Of a stretch of DNA of 64,000 bases, positions 55,145-63,102 are shown one piece after another. The position numbers and the translations under genes were made by a program. Origin of the DNA: Chloracidobacterium thermophilum B (lineage in GTDB: Bacteria > Acidobacteriota > Blastocatellia > Chloracidobacteriales > Chloracidobacteriaceae); the NCBI RefSeq assembly GCF_000226295.1, contig NC_016025.1:496001-560000 (forward strand). Reading direction: 5' to 3'. Below the pieces are notes generated by a model, which saw only the letters and a list, made by a program, of their open reading frames with translations, searched no databases and was not told where the DNA came from. Each line of letters opens with the position of its first letter. Position 1 is the stretch's first letter.

Positions 55145-55960
55145 ATGCTCTACGACAAAAAAATTGCCATCCTCGGCGTCGGCAAACTGGGTGAGGCACT
55201 GGTTTCAGGACTCGTCCGCCGGGCGGATGTTGAGCGTACCAATCTTATCGGCTCCGTAGCCCGGCAGGCTTCCCTGGCGCGGGTGGATTTGCGGCTTGGC
55301 ATTCCGGTCACGACCGACAATGCTGCGGCCGTCGCCGGGCGCGACATTGTCATTCTGGCCGTCAAACCCCAGAACATGACGGCCGTTCTCGAAAGCATTG
55401 CCCCGGCCGTTTCCGCGTCACAACTTTTCATCAGCGTGGCGGCATCGGTCAGTACGTCCTTCATTGAAGAACGCCTGCCGGTTCCGGCGGCTGTCATCCG
55501 CGCCATGCCCAATACGCCAGCGCTGCTCAACGAGGGCATGTCCGTCCTGTGCGCCGGCCGCCGCGCCACGCCGGAGCATCAGCGGTTGGCCGAGGAAATT
55601 TTCAGCGCCGTCGGGCGCACCGCCTTTCTCGAAGAAAAGCTCATGGATGCGGTTACGGGTCTGTCGGGAAGTGGCCCGGCCTACATCTACGTGGTGCTCG
55701 AAGCCCTGTCGGAAGCCGGCGTCAAGCTCGGCATTCCGCGTGACATTTCGACCCTGCTGGCGGCGCAGACCATGCTCGGCGCAGCGAAGCTGGCGCTGGA
55801 AACCGGACAGCACCCGGCGCTGCTGCGGGACAGCGTCACGACACCGGCCGGCTGCACCGTGGACGGGCTGCTTGAACTCGAAGAGGGCAAGCTGCGCGTC
55901 ACGCTCATCAAAGCTGTGGTGCGCGCTGCTGAGCGGGCCCGGGAACTTGTCAACAGCTAG
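55145..55960 (+). CDS. proC: Pyrroline-5-carboxylate reductase
   Basis: The 271-residue enzyme reduces pyrroline-5-carboxylate to proline with NAD(P)H. It starts with the dinucleotide-binding ILGVGKLGEALVSGL, has VILAVKPQNMTAVLE, the VIRAMPNTPALLNEGMSVL block, and the proline-synthesis signature in SGSGPAYIYVVLEALSEAGVKLGIPRD to SVTTPAGCTVDGL. Length and motifs are normal. The ATG at 55145 begins the nucleotide-binding domain, and a longer in-frame reading upstream is not conserved. It is a single gene before the second Oar receptor. Confidence 0.96.
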   Translation: MLYDKKIAILGVGKLGEALVSGLVRRADVERTNLIGSVARQASLARVDLRLGIPVTTDNAAAVAGRDIVILAVKPQNMTAVLESIAPAVSASQLFISVAASVSTSFIEERLPVPAAVIRAMPNTPALLNEGMSVLCAGRRATPEHQRLAEEIFSAVGRTAFLEEKLMDAVTGLSGSGPAYIYVVLEALSEAGVKLGIPRDISTLLAAQTMLGAAKLALETGQHPALLRDSVTTPAGCTVDGLLELEEGKLRVTLIKAVVRAAERARELVNS

Positions 55961-56179
55961 CAGGCAATGAACCTGCTGGCGGGCGGATGAATCGGGTTTC
56001 GGCAGGCGGCATTCCATAGACCTATTCCAGCACGCAATTGACGCTGTTTCAGACGCGGGCTATCTTTGCGTCACGCCGCTCAAAATGCTTGCTTCTGTGC
56101 AGGATGCGCCACACTTACAGTGCAGCATCACCCATGGGCGGCACGCAATTTCCCTCTGGAAAAAGGATAGGTAGCAGCC

Positions 56180-59100
56180 ATGGCCTTCGAGTGGTGTAAC
56201 GGAAGGTTGCGTCAAAACCGGATGATGGACAGCCGATGGTCTGCCCCGCAAAACGGCTGTCTGACGCAACTGTGTTGTGGACAAGCACTGGCAGGTGTGA
56301 TGTTGGCCCTGTGTTTCATTCTGGGTTTTGCCGTCTTTCCCGGCCTGGCCCAATCAGCCAGCACCGGGCAGTTACGCGGCACAGTTCGCGATCCCCAGGG
56401 GGCAGTAGTTGCCGGGGCAACGGTCACGCTCATTGAGCAGGCCACCGGCAGCAAGCGCGAAGTGACGACCGGCGGCAACGGCGACTACGTGTTCACCCTG
56501 CTCCCGCCCGGAAAGTACCGGCTGGAAGTCCGCTCGTCGGGTTTCAAGACGAGCGTGACCGAAAACATCACGGTCAACATTACCGGAGTGACAACGAATG
56601 ATGTTTCGCTTGAAATCGGAGAAGCGGCATCGGAGGTCATCAACGTTTCGGGCGAAGCGCCGTTGATTCAGGCTGATTCGGCCGCGCATGGGCGCGTCGT
56701 GGATGAGCGCAACATCCGCCAGCTTCCCCTGCCGACCCGCAACTTCCAGCAACTTCTGGCGCTTTCTGCCGGTACTGCCGCCAACATCTTCAACACATCG
56801 GAGGTGGGACGCGGCGACACGGCCATCAACGTCAACGGTCAGCGCACCACAAGCAACTCGATCATCATCAACGGCATTGACGCCAACTCGATTGGCACCA
56901 ACTCCTTTGCCAATCTGGCCGTTCCGGCCACCGACACCCTGCAGGAGTTCATCGTCCAGACAAGCCAGTACGATGCCTCGGCCGGACGCAACGCCGGGGG
57001 GATCGTGGCCGCCATCACCAAGAGCGGCACCAACGAGTTTCACGGCAACGCCTACTTCTTCCTGCGCGATCAGGCACTCAACGCCAACAACTTCTTTCTG
57101 AAACGGGGCGGGATTCCGCGTCAGGCCAACAACCGCAAGCAGTATGGCGGGACCATTGGCGGTCCTATCGTCAAAAACCGCCTGTTCTTTTTTGGTTCCT
57201 ACCAGGGAACACGTGAAACCAATGGCACGTCCACTAACAACAGCATTGCACCGTTCAATCCGGCGCCGGATTTGACCGACGACCGCTCCCTGGCAGCCAT
57301 CCGGGCCATTGCCCTGAGTCGCGCCCCTGGCTTTGCCCCCTTCATCAACTCAGCGGCATTTGCCAATTCTCCACAGGTGCGTTTGCTGCAGGCCCGCTAT
57401 CCCAACGGGGAGTTTCTCATCCCCAGCGGCAACGGGCGGACGACTGGCGTCCAGGTAGCCGAATCCACCTTCCGGGAAGAACAGTTCAACACCAATGGCG
57501 ACTGGCAAATCAACGACAACAACCGCGTGTCGGGCAAGTTCTTCTTTGCCAACAACACGGTCAAACAGGGCCTGTTTCGTCAGTTCGGCGGTGGGAACGC
57601 CCTGCAGTTGCCGGGCTATCCGGTGGATGCCATCACCAACAACCGCGTCACAACCGCTTCGTGGACGAGCATCATCACCCCGACGCTCATCAACGAATTC
57701 CGGTTTGGCTACAACCGCCTGATTACGCAGGGGAAACCCACCGAACCGTTCCGGGCGGCTGATTTTGGCATCAACTCGCCCAGCAGCGCGCGCTTTCCGG
57801 GTCTGCCGGGCTTTGTCTTCTCGAACATGTTTTCGGTTGGCCCGGCCACAACGTCCGACAGTTTCAACACCACGGAAGGCTGGACGTTCAACAACACGCT
57901 CTCGCTGACGGCCGGAGCGCACTCGATGAAGTTTGGCGGCGAAGTGCGTCCCTACCGCCAGCGGGTGTTTTTCAATGTCGGCGCGCGGGGACTGCTTCAG
58001 TTTACCGGCGGCTTTGCCAATGCAGCGGGACTGGGAGCCTTTGCGGCGCTGGGCATTCCTCCCGGCTCGGTCAACCGCGCACCCCAGTTTTTGCCCACCC
58101 TGCCCTTTACCGAGTTTTTGATTACCGGCGTCAATCCGGGACTGTCGTCGGTTGCTAACGGTTTGACCTCACCTTTCCTGTCGGTCATCTCGCCGGGCGG
58201 GGCCAAACGTGACTTCCGCGCCAACGACTTTACGTTCTTCTTCCAGGATGATTGGAAGGTCAACGACCGGCTGACCCTCAACCTGGGCGTCCGCTATGAC
58301 TACTTTGGCCCGTTTTACGAAGTGGACGGGTTGATGGCCACCTTTGATGAAGCTGTAGCGCGGTCGGTTGTTGGCGTCGGGCCCAATGGCGTTTCCAACC
58401 TGGCAGGCACCTTTGCCGGCTTCTTTGTGCCGTCCAACAACCGCGTGGGACTGCCGGGCATTACCCGCGACAGCCGGCGTGGCTTTACTGACCCGGACTG
58501 GAACAACTTTGCACCGCGCATTGGGCTGGCGTTCAAGCCACTGCCCACGGATCGGTTTGTCGTGCGAGGCGGCTATGGAGTTTACTATGACCGCTTCAAC
58601 GCCCGTACGGTCATCAACTCCAGCTTCAGCTTCCCGGTCTTTCCGCTTGTGCCGTTCTTCCCCGCCGTAGCCGGTGGCGGGCTTTCCAACCCCTTTGCTC
58701 CCATCCCGACCGCGCAGGGACCGATTGACACGGGCAATCCGTCGTTTTTCCCCGGCACAAGCTGCACCGGCGCACCCGGACCCAACCGTGGACTTCCCTT
58801 CTGCCTGGGCGGACGGCAGGTAGCCGTCCAGGGCATTTACCCCGGACGCTACTTGCGGACGCCTTACGTCCAGCAGTACTCGCTCGGCTTCCAGTGGGAG
58901 TTCATCAAGGACACCCAGCTTGAAGTCAGTTACGTCGGCTCCCAGACGCGCAAGCTGCAACGCTTCAAGAATGTCAACCAGCCCTTTGCCCCCGGCGGCA
59001 CGGTAAGTCCGTTCGGCACGATCCTGTCCCAGATTACCCAGCCAAGCCTGAACTCCTTTTCGGTCACGGTGCAGGAATCGTCGGCTGTAGCGAGCTACAA

Positions 59101-59818
59101 CTCCCTGCAGGCCACGGTGACGCGGCGGCTGTCAAAGGGACTTCAGGCGCTGGTCAGCTACACATGGGCACACGCCATTGATGAGTACTCCGGTCAGCTT
59201 TCGTCACTGGGAACCAGCGATGTGTCGCCGGATTTTGGCGACCAGGCTACCTTCCGTGGCAACCGTGCCACAGCGGACTTTGACCGGCGGCAGCGGCTCG
59301 TGGTGAGCTTCGTCTATGACCTGCCCAAGTTTTATGGCGGTGACAACTTTGCCCTCAAGGCGCTGGCGAACAACTGGCAGCTTTCCGGTGTTTCGATTGT
59401 CCAGACCGGGCTGCCCTTCACCATTACCAGCAGTACCGGGCTGAGCGACGGGGCACGCGCCTCCTACGCTCCGGTCGGACAGGGCAATGGTCGTCTCTCT
59501 GGCGATGTGCGCCGCCGCCTCGACCGGTACTTCGATACGAGCCGGTTTATTGCTTCAACTGGTGTTGGGAACTTTGGCACGGTCGGTCGCAACACCCTGC
59601 GGGGGCCGGCGCAGTGCAACACGGATTTCTCCGTTGTGAAGTTTCTTGTGTTCCGCGAGCGTTACCGGGCCGAGTTTCGGACGGAGTTCTTCAACATCTT
59701 CAACCAGACGAACTTCGCCAATCCCGGCAACGTGGTGGGAACGCCCAACTTCGGGCGCATTCTGGAGGCCACCACGGGGCCGCGTATCGTGCAGTTCGCC
59801 TTCAAATTCGCCTTCTAA
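56180..59818 (+). CDS. Oar-like TonB-dependent outer-membrane receptor 2
   Basis: The 1212-residue protein has a signal peptide after a longer N-terminus (GVMLALCFILGFAVFPGLAQSAS), a CarboxypepD_reg-like domain (GQLRGTVRDPQGAVVAGATVTLIEQATGSK), a plug (LPLPTRNFQQLLALSAGT; INGIDANSIG) and a beta-barrel ending ...GPRIVQFAFKFAF. The barrel has many aromatic girdle residues. The N-terminal stretch before the signal peptide is 35 residues, so an internal ATG (56224-56226, MMDSRW) may be the real start. It shares the architecture of receptor 1 but the two are clearly diverged. Substrate unknown. Confidence 0.93.
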   Translation: MAFEWCNGRLRQNRMMDSRWSAPQNGCLTQLCCGQALAGVMLALCFILGFAVFPGLAQSASTGQLRGTVRDPQGAVVAGATVTLIEQATGSKREVTTGGNGDYVFTLLPPGKYRLEVRSSGFKTSVTENITVNITGVTTNDVSLEIGEAASEVINVSGEAPLIQADSAAHGRVVDERNIRQLPLPTRNFQQLLALSAGTAANIFNTSEVGRGDTAINVNGQRTTSNSIIINGIDANSIGTNSFANLAVPATDTLQEFIVQTSQYDASAGRNAGGIVAAITKSGTNEFHGNAYFFLRDQALNANNFFLKRGGIPRQANNRKQYGGTIGGPIVKNRLFFFGSYQGTRETNGTSTNNSIAPFNPAPDLTDDRSLAAIRAIALSRAPGFAPFINSAAFANSPQVRLLQARYPNGEFLIPSGNGRTTGVQVAESTFREEQFNTNGDWQINDNNRVSGKFFFANNTVKQGLFRQFGGGNALQLPGYPVDAITNNRVTTASWTSIITPTLINEFRFGYNRLITQGKPTEPFRAADFGINSPSSARFPGLPGFVFSNMFSVGPATTSDSFNTTEGWTFNNTLSLTAGAHSMKFGGEVRPYRQRVFFNVGARGLLQFTGGFANAAGLGAFAALGIPPGSVNRAPQFLPTLPFTEFLITGVNPGLSSVANGLTSPFLSVISPGGAKRDFRANDFTFFFQDDWKVNDRLTLNLGVRYDYFGPFYEVDGLMATFDEAVARSVVGVGPNGVSNLAGTFAGFFVPSNNRVGLPGITRDSRRGFTDPDWNNFAPRIGLAFKPLPTDRFVVRGGYGVYYDRFNARTVINSSFSFPVFPLVPFFPAVAGGGLSNPFAPIPTAQGPIDTGNPSFFPGTSCTGAPGPNRGLPFCLGGRQVAVQGIYPGRYLRTPYVQQYSLGFQWEFIKDTQLEVSYVGSQTRKLQRFKNVNQPFAPGGTVSPFGTILSQITQPSLNSFSVTVQESSAVASYNSLQATVTRRLSKGLQALVSYTWAHAIDEYSGQLSSLGTSDVSPDFGDQATFRGNRATADFDRRQRLVVSFVYDLPKFYGGDNFALKALANNWQLSGVSIVQTGLPFTITSSTGLSDGARASYAPVGQGNGRLSGDVRRRLDRYFDTSRFIASTGVGNFGTVGRNTLRGPAQCNTDFSVVKFLVFRERYRAEFRTEFFNIFNQTNFANPGNVVGTPNFGRILEATTGPRIVQFAFKFAF

Positions 59819-59842
59819 CGGGCGACCGGGCAGCGCCACCCG

Positions 59843-59882
59843 GAAAAAACTAGCCCGGCACGGGGGTTCCGACCGTGCCGGG
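59843..59882 (-). terminator. Terminator overlapping the stop codon of the membrane protein gene
   Basis: On the minus strand CCCGGCACGG pairs with CCGTGCCGGG around a nine-base loop and is followed by CTAGTTTTTTCC. The stem covers the last codons and the TAG stop lies between stem and T-run. Confidence 0.85.
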
Positions 59883-60434
59883 TGCGCTGGCGGTGTCGGG
59901 CGGGTGGGTGGCGCGAACCGCTTCGATTTGACCTTTGACATAAAAGATAATGCCCAGCACGAGCAGGGTCGTCGTTGTGCTCTCAATGGCCACCGCCAGG
60001 GCAGCCACACCAAGCGACGTGCCGTTGAGGATGTCCAACGGAGCGTCAAACCACTGCTGTGCCAGGCTGCCCGTCAGTCTGGCCAGCGCCAGAAAGACAA
60101 GGCCGGAGACGAGCGTTCCGAAGCAGAACTGGATGACTTGCCGCCAGTTCCCAGCAAACCGCCCATCGAAGTCACCATGGGTCACTGTACCGGTATGGGG
60201 ACGGAGGAGATTGGAGACCACGCCGATGAGATTCCCCAGCGTCAGGGCAACCGTCAAATAGATGGCAAACCACGTCAGGAAGGCCCCAACCTCCACTGTG
60301 AATGTCCACCGGGGATGCGCAATGGCAAAGGCGGTCAGACACATGAAGAAATAGGCAATTGCCCAGAAGCCAGTGAAAACCGAAAAACGCGCCACGATGT
60401 CGCCAAGCTTGGCAGCGGGCAGGGGTGATGTCAT
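59850..60434 (-). CDS. Four-helix membrane protein of unknown function
   Basis: The 194-residue protein has four hydrophobic helices (VFTGFWAIAYFFMCLTAFAIA; AFLTWFAIYLTVALTLGNLIGVV; FCFGTLVSGLVFLALARLTG; VAIESTTTTLLVLGIIFYV) with a short charged N-terminus and a proline-rich C-tail (PPDTASAPGTVGTPVPG). The family is not recognised. It lies opposite and convergent to Oar receptor 2, and its terminator overlaps its own stop codon. Codon use is like the neighbours. Confidence 0.7.
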   Translation of the reverse strand: MTSPLPAAKLGDIVARFSVFTGFWAIAYFFMCLTAFAIAHPRWTFTVEVGAFLTWFAIYLTVALTLGNLIGVVSNLLRPHTGTVTHGDFDGRFAGNWRQVIQFCFGTLVSGLVFLALARLTGSLAQQWFDAPLDILNGTSLGVAALAVAIESTTTTLLVLGIIFYVKGQIEAVRATHPPDTASAPGTVGTPVPG

Positions 60435-60648
60435 AAGCCTTTACCTACACGCAAAGGATGGAAGCCGGGGGGACAACGTGATTATGCGGGCTGACCTGCA
60501 CAGCCAAGCGTGATGCAACATACGGCTGGGTGGAAGTTGTCCCGGAGTGGCTTGTTTCCGGTCCAGCTTTCACACACAATAGGCCAGTACCCAAGTGCAG
60601 TTGACTTCGGATGCGCCGGGATGATCTTCCCGGTCGAAAGAGGCGTCT

Positions 60649-61335
60649 ATGAGCAACGGAACTGGCATGCTCGGTAGGTTTTTTGGCTCGAAACCGGAAA
60701 GCAACCGCGATGAGCGCGACCGTCGCCATCATCATGAGGAACGGACGCACGAGCCGCCACGTCCACCGGAAGAGGACGTACCCCCGCACCTGCGCAGCTT
60801 TGAGTCCATTTATCGCAGCGCGCGCGTTCCAGTCTCGCCCTGTGGCGTTGAAGAGCTGGAAAAGATGATTGCCAACCCAATCATCGCCAATGCACCGCCG
60901 GAAACCAAGGTCATTGCCCTCAAGTTTGCGCTTGACCGCGAAGGACACACTATTGAAGAACCAAAGGCCGATGCGGCCCGCAAGGTCAAGGCGCTCGATG
61001 CGTACCACGGAACGCTGCTTCAGCGGGCCGACAGTCTCGAACGTCGGAATGCTGAGCGGTTCAAGGAAATGGAGGCGGAGCGCCTGGAATTCATCCGGCG
61101 GCAGGAAGAGGAAAAGGAACGCCTGGTTCAGGAAGCCCAGGAAGCCGAACGTCAGGCGCGGGAGTTTGAGGCGCGGCTCAACGCCGAACGCCAGCGGCTG
61201 TCAGAACTGTTGCGGCCATTCGTTGGAGAACTGGATTTCAACGAAGCCGACCTGGACTCCGTCCTTTCCGATGTGACACCGGCGCCGGAACCGGGCAGTC
61301 CCACATCGGTCATGGTTGATCCGAGCGTCCGCTGA
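60649..61335 (+). CDS. Coiled-coil hypothetical protein
   Basis: The 228-residue protein has a charged, histidine-rich N-terminus (SNRDERDRRHHHEERTHEPPRPPEED), a helical central part (VEELEKMIANPIIANAPPETKVIALKFALDREGHTIEE) and a long coiled coil (LERRNAERFKEMEAERLEFIRRQEEEKERLVQEAQEAERQAREFEARLNAERQRL, about 128-190). No enzyme motif is visible. It is probably structural or a scaffold. The EI24-like gene starts 45 bp downstream on the same strand and may be linked. Confidence 0.7.
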   Translation: MSNGTGMLGRFFGSKPESNRDERDRRHHHEERTHEPPRPPEEDVPPHLRSFESIYRSARVPVSPCGVEELEKMIANPIIANAPPETKVIALKFALDREGHTIEEPKADAARKVKALDAYHGTLLQRADSLERRNAERFKEMEAERLEFIRRQEEEKERLVQEAQEAERQAREFEARLNAERQRLSELLRPFVGELDFNEADLDSVLSDVTPAPEPGSPTSVMVDPSVR

Positions 61336-61380
61336 AAAAACCGGCTTCGGCGCGCGGCCCTGTCCCGGCGGGCATCACCT

Positions 61381-61671
61381 ATGTATGCCTTCTTGCGCGG
61401 CGCCGGCTGCCCTTGGCGCGCCATTCGTCTGCTGGTTCGCCAACCGGCGCTCTGGCGCTACGTTGCTATTCCGGTTGGTCTCAATCTTCTGGTTGGGGTT
61501 GTCCTGTACGCAACGCTGTTATTGGCCGGCTTTCGCTTCATCGCTATGCTTGTGGAAGGCTGGCCTGCGTGGATCGCCTGGCTGCTGCGCGGCCTGTTGG
61601 TTATAACGCTCTTTGTCACGTTGGGTTACGTGCTCGTGCGCTTTGGCGTGGTGCTCGGAGCGCCGTTTTAC
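61381..61671 (+). pseudogene. EI24/CysZ-like membrane protein, truncated by IS copy 2
   Basis: About 97 residues remain: MYAFLRGAGCPWRAIRLLVRQPALWRYVAIPVGLNLLVGVVLYATLLL, followed by two more hydrophobic helices up to VLGAPFY. This is the usual N-terminal half of the EI24 (DUF540/CysZ) family, whose complete members are about 250 residues. The gene is cut exactly at the TTAC target where IS copy 2 begins; the reading then runs into the element and stops at 61764. The rest of the gene is not found on the far side of the element, which is cyanobacterial DNA. Confidence 0.85.
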
Positions 61672-61688
61672 CGAAAAAACGCCGTAAA

Positions 61689-61709
61689 GCCCTGCACTTT
61701 AGGGCAGGG
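61689..61709. repeat. Left-end hairpin of IS copy 2
   Basis: Same sequence as 1502-1522 in copy 1: GCCCTGC with GCAGGG. Confidence 0.7.
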
Positions 61710-61760
61710 ATATAAGGCGCACGCTGTTTTATCAAGCCAAACCTGTGATAAAATAGCAGT

Positions 61761-62786
61761 ATGAGAGTCATGGAAGCCAAGCTACTCAACGGGACAGCAG
61801 AGCAGTATCAGGCTCTGGATGAAGCCATCCGTACCGCACAGTTTGTCAGAAACATACGTGTGCGGTACTGGATGGACAACAAGAGCGTAAACAAAGCTGT
61901 TCTCTATGCCCACTGCAAAAACCTGGCCAAAGAGTTTGACTTTGTCAGGAAGTTAAACTCAGCGGCAAGGCAGGCAAGTGCAGAGCGAGCTTGGGCTTCC
62001 ATTTCTCGGTTCTATACCAACTGCAGAAACAAGGCGGTCAAGAAAGGGTATCCCAAGTTCAAGAAGCATTGCCGTTCTGTGGAATACAAGGTATCTGGCT
62101 GGAAGCTGTCAGGAGATGGAATGTCTATCACCTTCACTGATGGCTTCAATGCTGGTGCTTTTGCTCTGTACTGCAATGGTGAGGCAAGACACCATATCCT
62201 AAACTCCAAAATCAATCGGGTGCGGGTGATACGCAGGGCAGATGGGTACTATGCTCAGTTCTGCTTGGATGTGGAGCGCAAAGAGCAGGGAGCATACACA
62301 GGCAATGTTATTGGCATTGACTTGGGCTTAAAGGCTTTCTACACCGACCAGAACGGCAACCCTGTAGAGTATCCTAAGTTTTTGAGGCGTAGTGAAAGGA
62401 GGTTAAAGCAACACCAGCGCAGATTAAGTCGGAAGTTCAAGAAGGGGGCAAAATCCCAATCCAAGAACTACCACAAGCAAAGAAAGCGACTGGGCAAAGT
62501 GCATCTGAAAGTCCAACGCCAGCGTAAGGACTGGGCAATTAAGCAGGCACGGTGCGTGGTGGCATCTCACGATGTCGTGGCGTATGAAGACTTGCAGGTG
62601 AAGAACCTGGTCAAAAATCATCATCTTGCCAAATCCATTCATGATGCTGGCTGGTCTCAATTCACTGCGTGGCTGGACTACTACGGCAAGGTGTGGGACA
62701 AGGCAGTAGTCAGCGTACCGCCGCAGTACACCACACAGGACTGTAGTCACTGTGGGCATTATGGTAGTAAAAACCCTATCCACTAG
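61761..62786 (+). pseudogene. tnpB: TnpB, frameshifted and missing RuvC-III
   Basis: The reading follows copy 1 through RuvC-I (GIDLG) and RuvC-II (AYEDL) to the first CxxC (CSHCGH), then a two-base insertion (CATTATGGTAG versus CATAGGGTAG) shifts the frame to a stop at 62786. Downstream the second CxxC and the DRDQNAALNIL block are absent because the heptad foldback took their place. The protein would lack the third catalytic aspartate, so it cannot cut DNA. Residue changes from copy 1 are few (for example KCVRY to IRVRY). Confidence 0.9.
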
Positions 62787-62812
62787 AACCCATAGTTGTC
62801 CTCAATAAGGAA

Positions 62813-62947
62813 GCAAGTGGCGAGTGGCGAGTGGTTCAGAGGCGAGTGGTGAGTGGCGAGTGGCGAGTGGTTCGGAAGGTAATTCGCTACTCGCTACTCG
62901 CTGCTCGCTACTCGCTCCCTGTTCGCTATTCGCTACTTGCCACTACA
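62813..62947. repeat. Heptad-repeat foldback (inverted repeat) inside IS copy 2
   Basis: The left arm (62813-62874) is built from GTGGCGA-type heptads and the right arm (62884-62947) from their reverse complements (TCGCTAC, TCGCTGC, TTCGCTA). The arms can fold into a long imperfect hairpin. Heptanucleotide short tandem repeats are well known in cyanobacterial genomes. Confidence 0.88.
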
Positions 62948-63065
62948 GTACCTTTGGGCAAAAGGGAACTGGGGAGAAATCCCGAACGACTGGGGAGATA
63001 AGCACCGCTGTCGCAGTAGGGCAACCTTCTGCGATAAGTGCTGTCGCTGAACCAGTAATCAGAAT

Positions 63066-63085
63066 CCCCTGCCTTTAGGCAGGGG
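63066..63085. repeat. Right-end hairpin of IS copy 2
   Basis: CCCCTGCC/GGCAGGGG with a TTTA loop, identical to 2824-2843 in copy 1. Confidence 0.7.
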
Positions 63086-63102
63086 AGTATGTCAACTAGC
63101 TT

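Larger units (their letters stand above)
61672..63095 (+). mobile_element. IS200/IS605-type TnpB element, copy 2 (defective)
   Basis: It begins after TTAC (61668-61671) and ends at TCAA (63092-63095), exactly as in copy 1. The 5' 1.1 kb is nearly identical to copy 1, with scattered base changes. Between about 62806 and 62947 a heptad-repeat foldback replaces the tnpB segment encoding the second CxxC and RuvC-III. The last 150 bases match copy 1 loosely and retain the right-end hairpin. Left flank is acidobacterial, right flank cyanobacterial. Confidence 0.88.

Noticed and set aside
62813-62947. Heptad foldback as a CRISPR array
   Set aside because: Units are 7 bp and directly adjacent, and the arms are inverted; no spacers.
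62824-63078. Second small ORF in IS copy 2
   Set aside because: It is a translation of the heptads joined to the old tnpB tail, not a separate gene.
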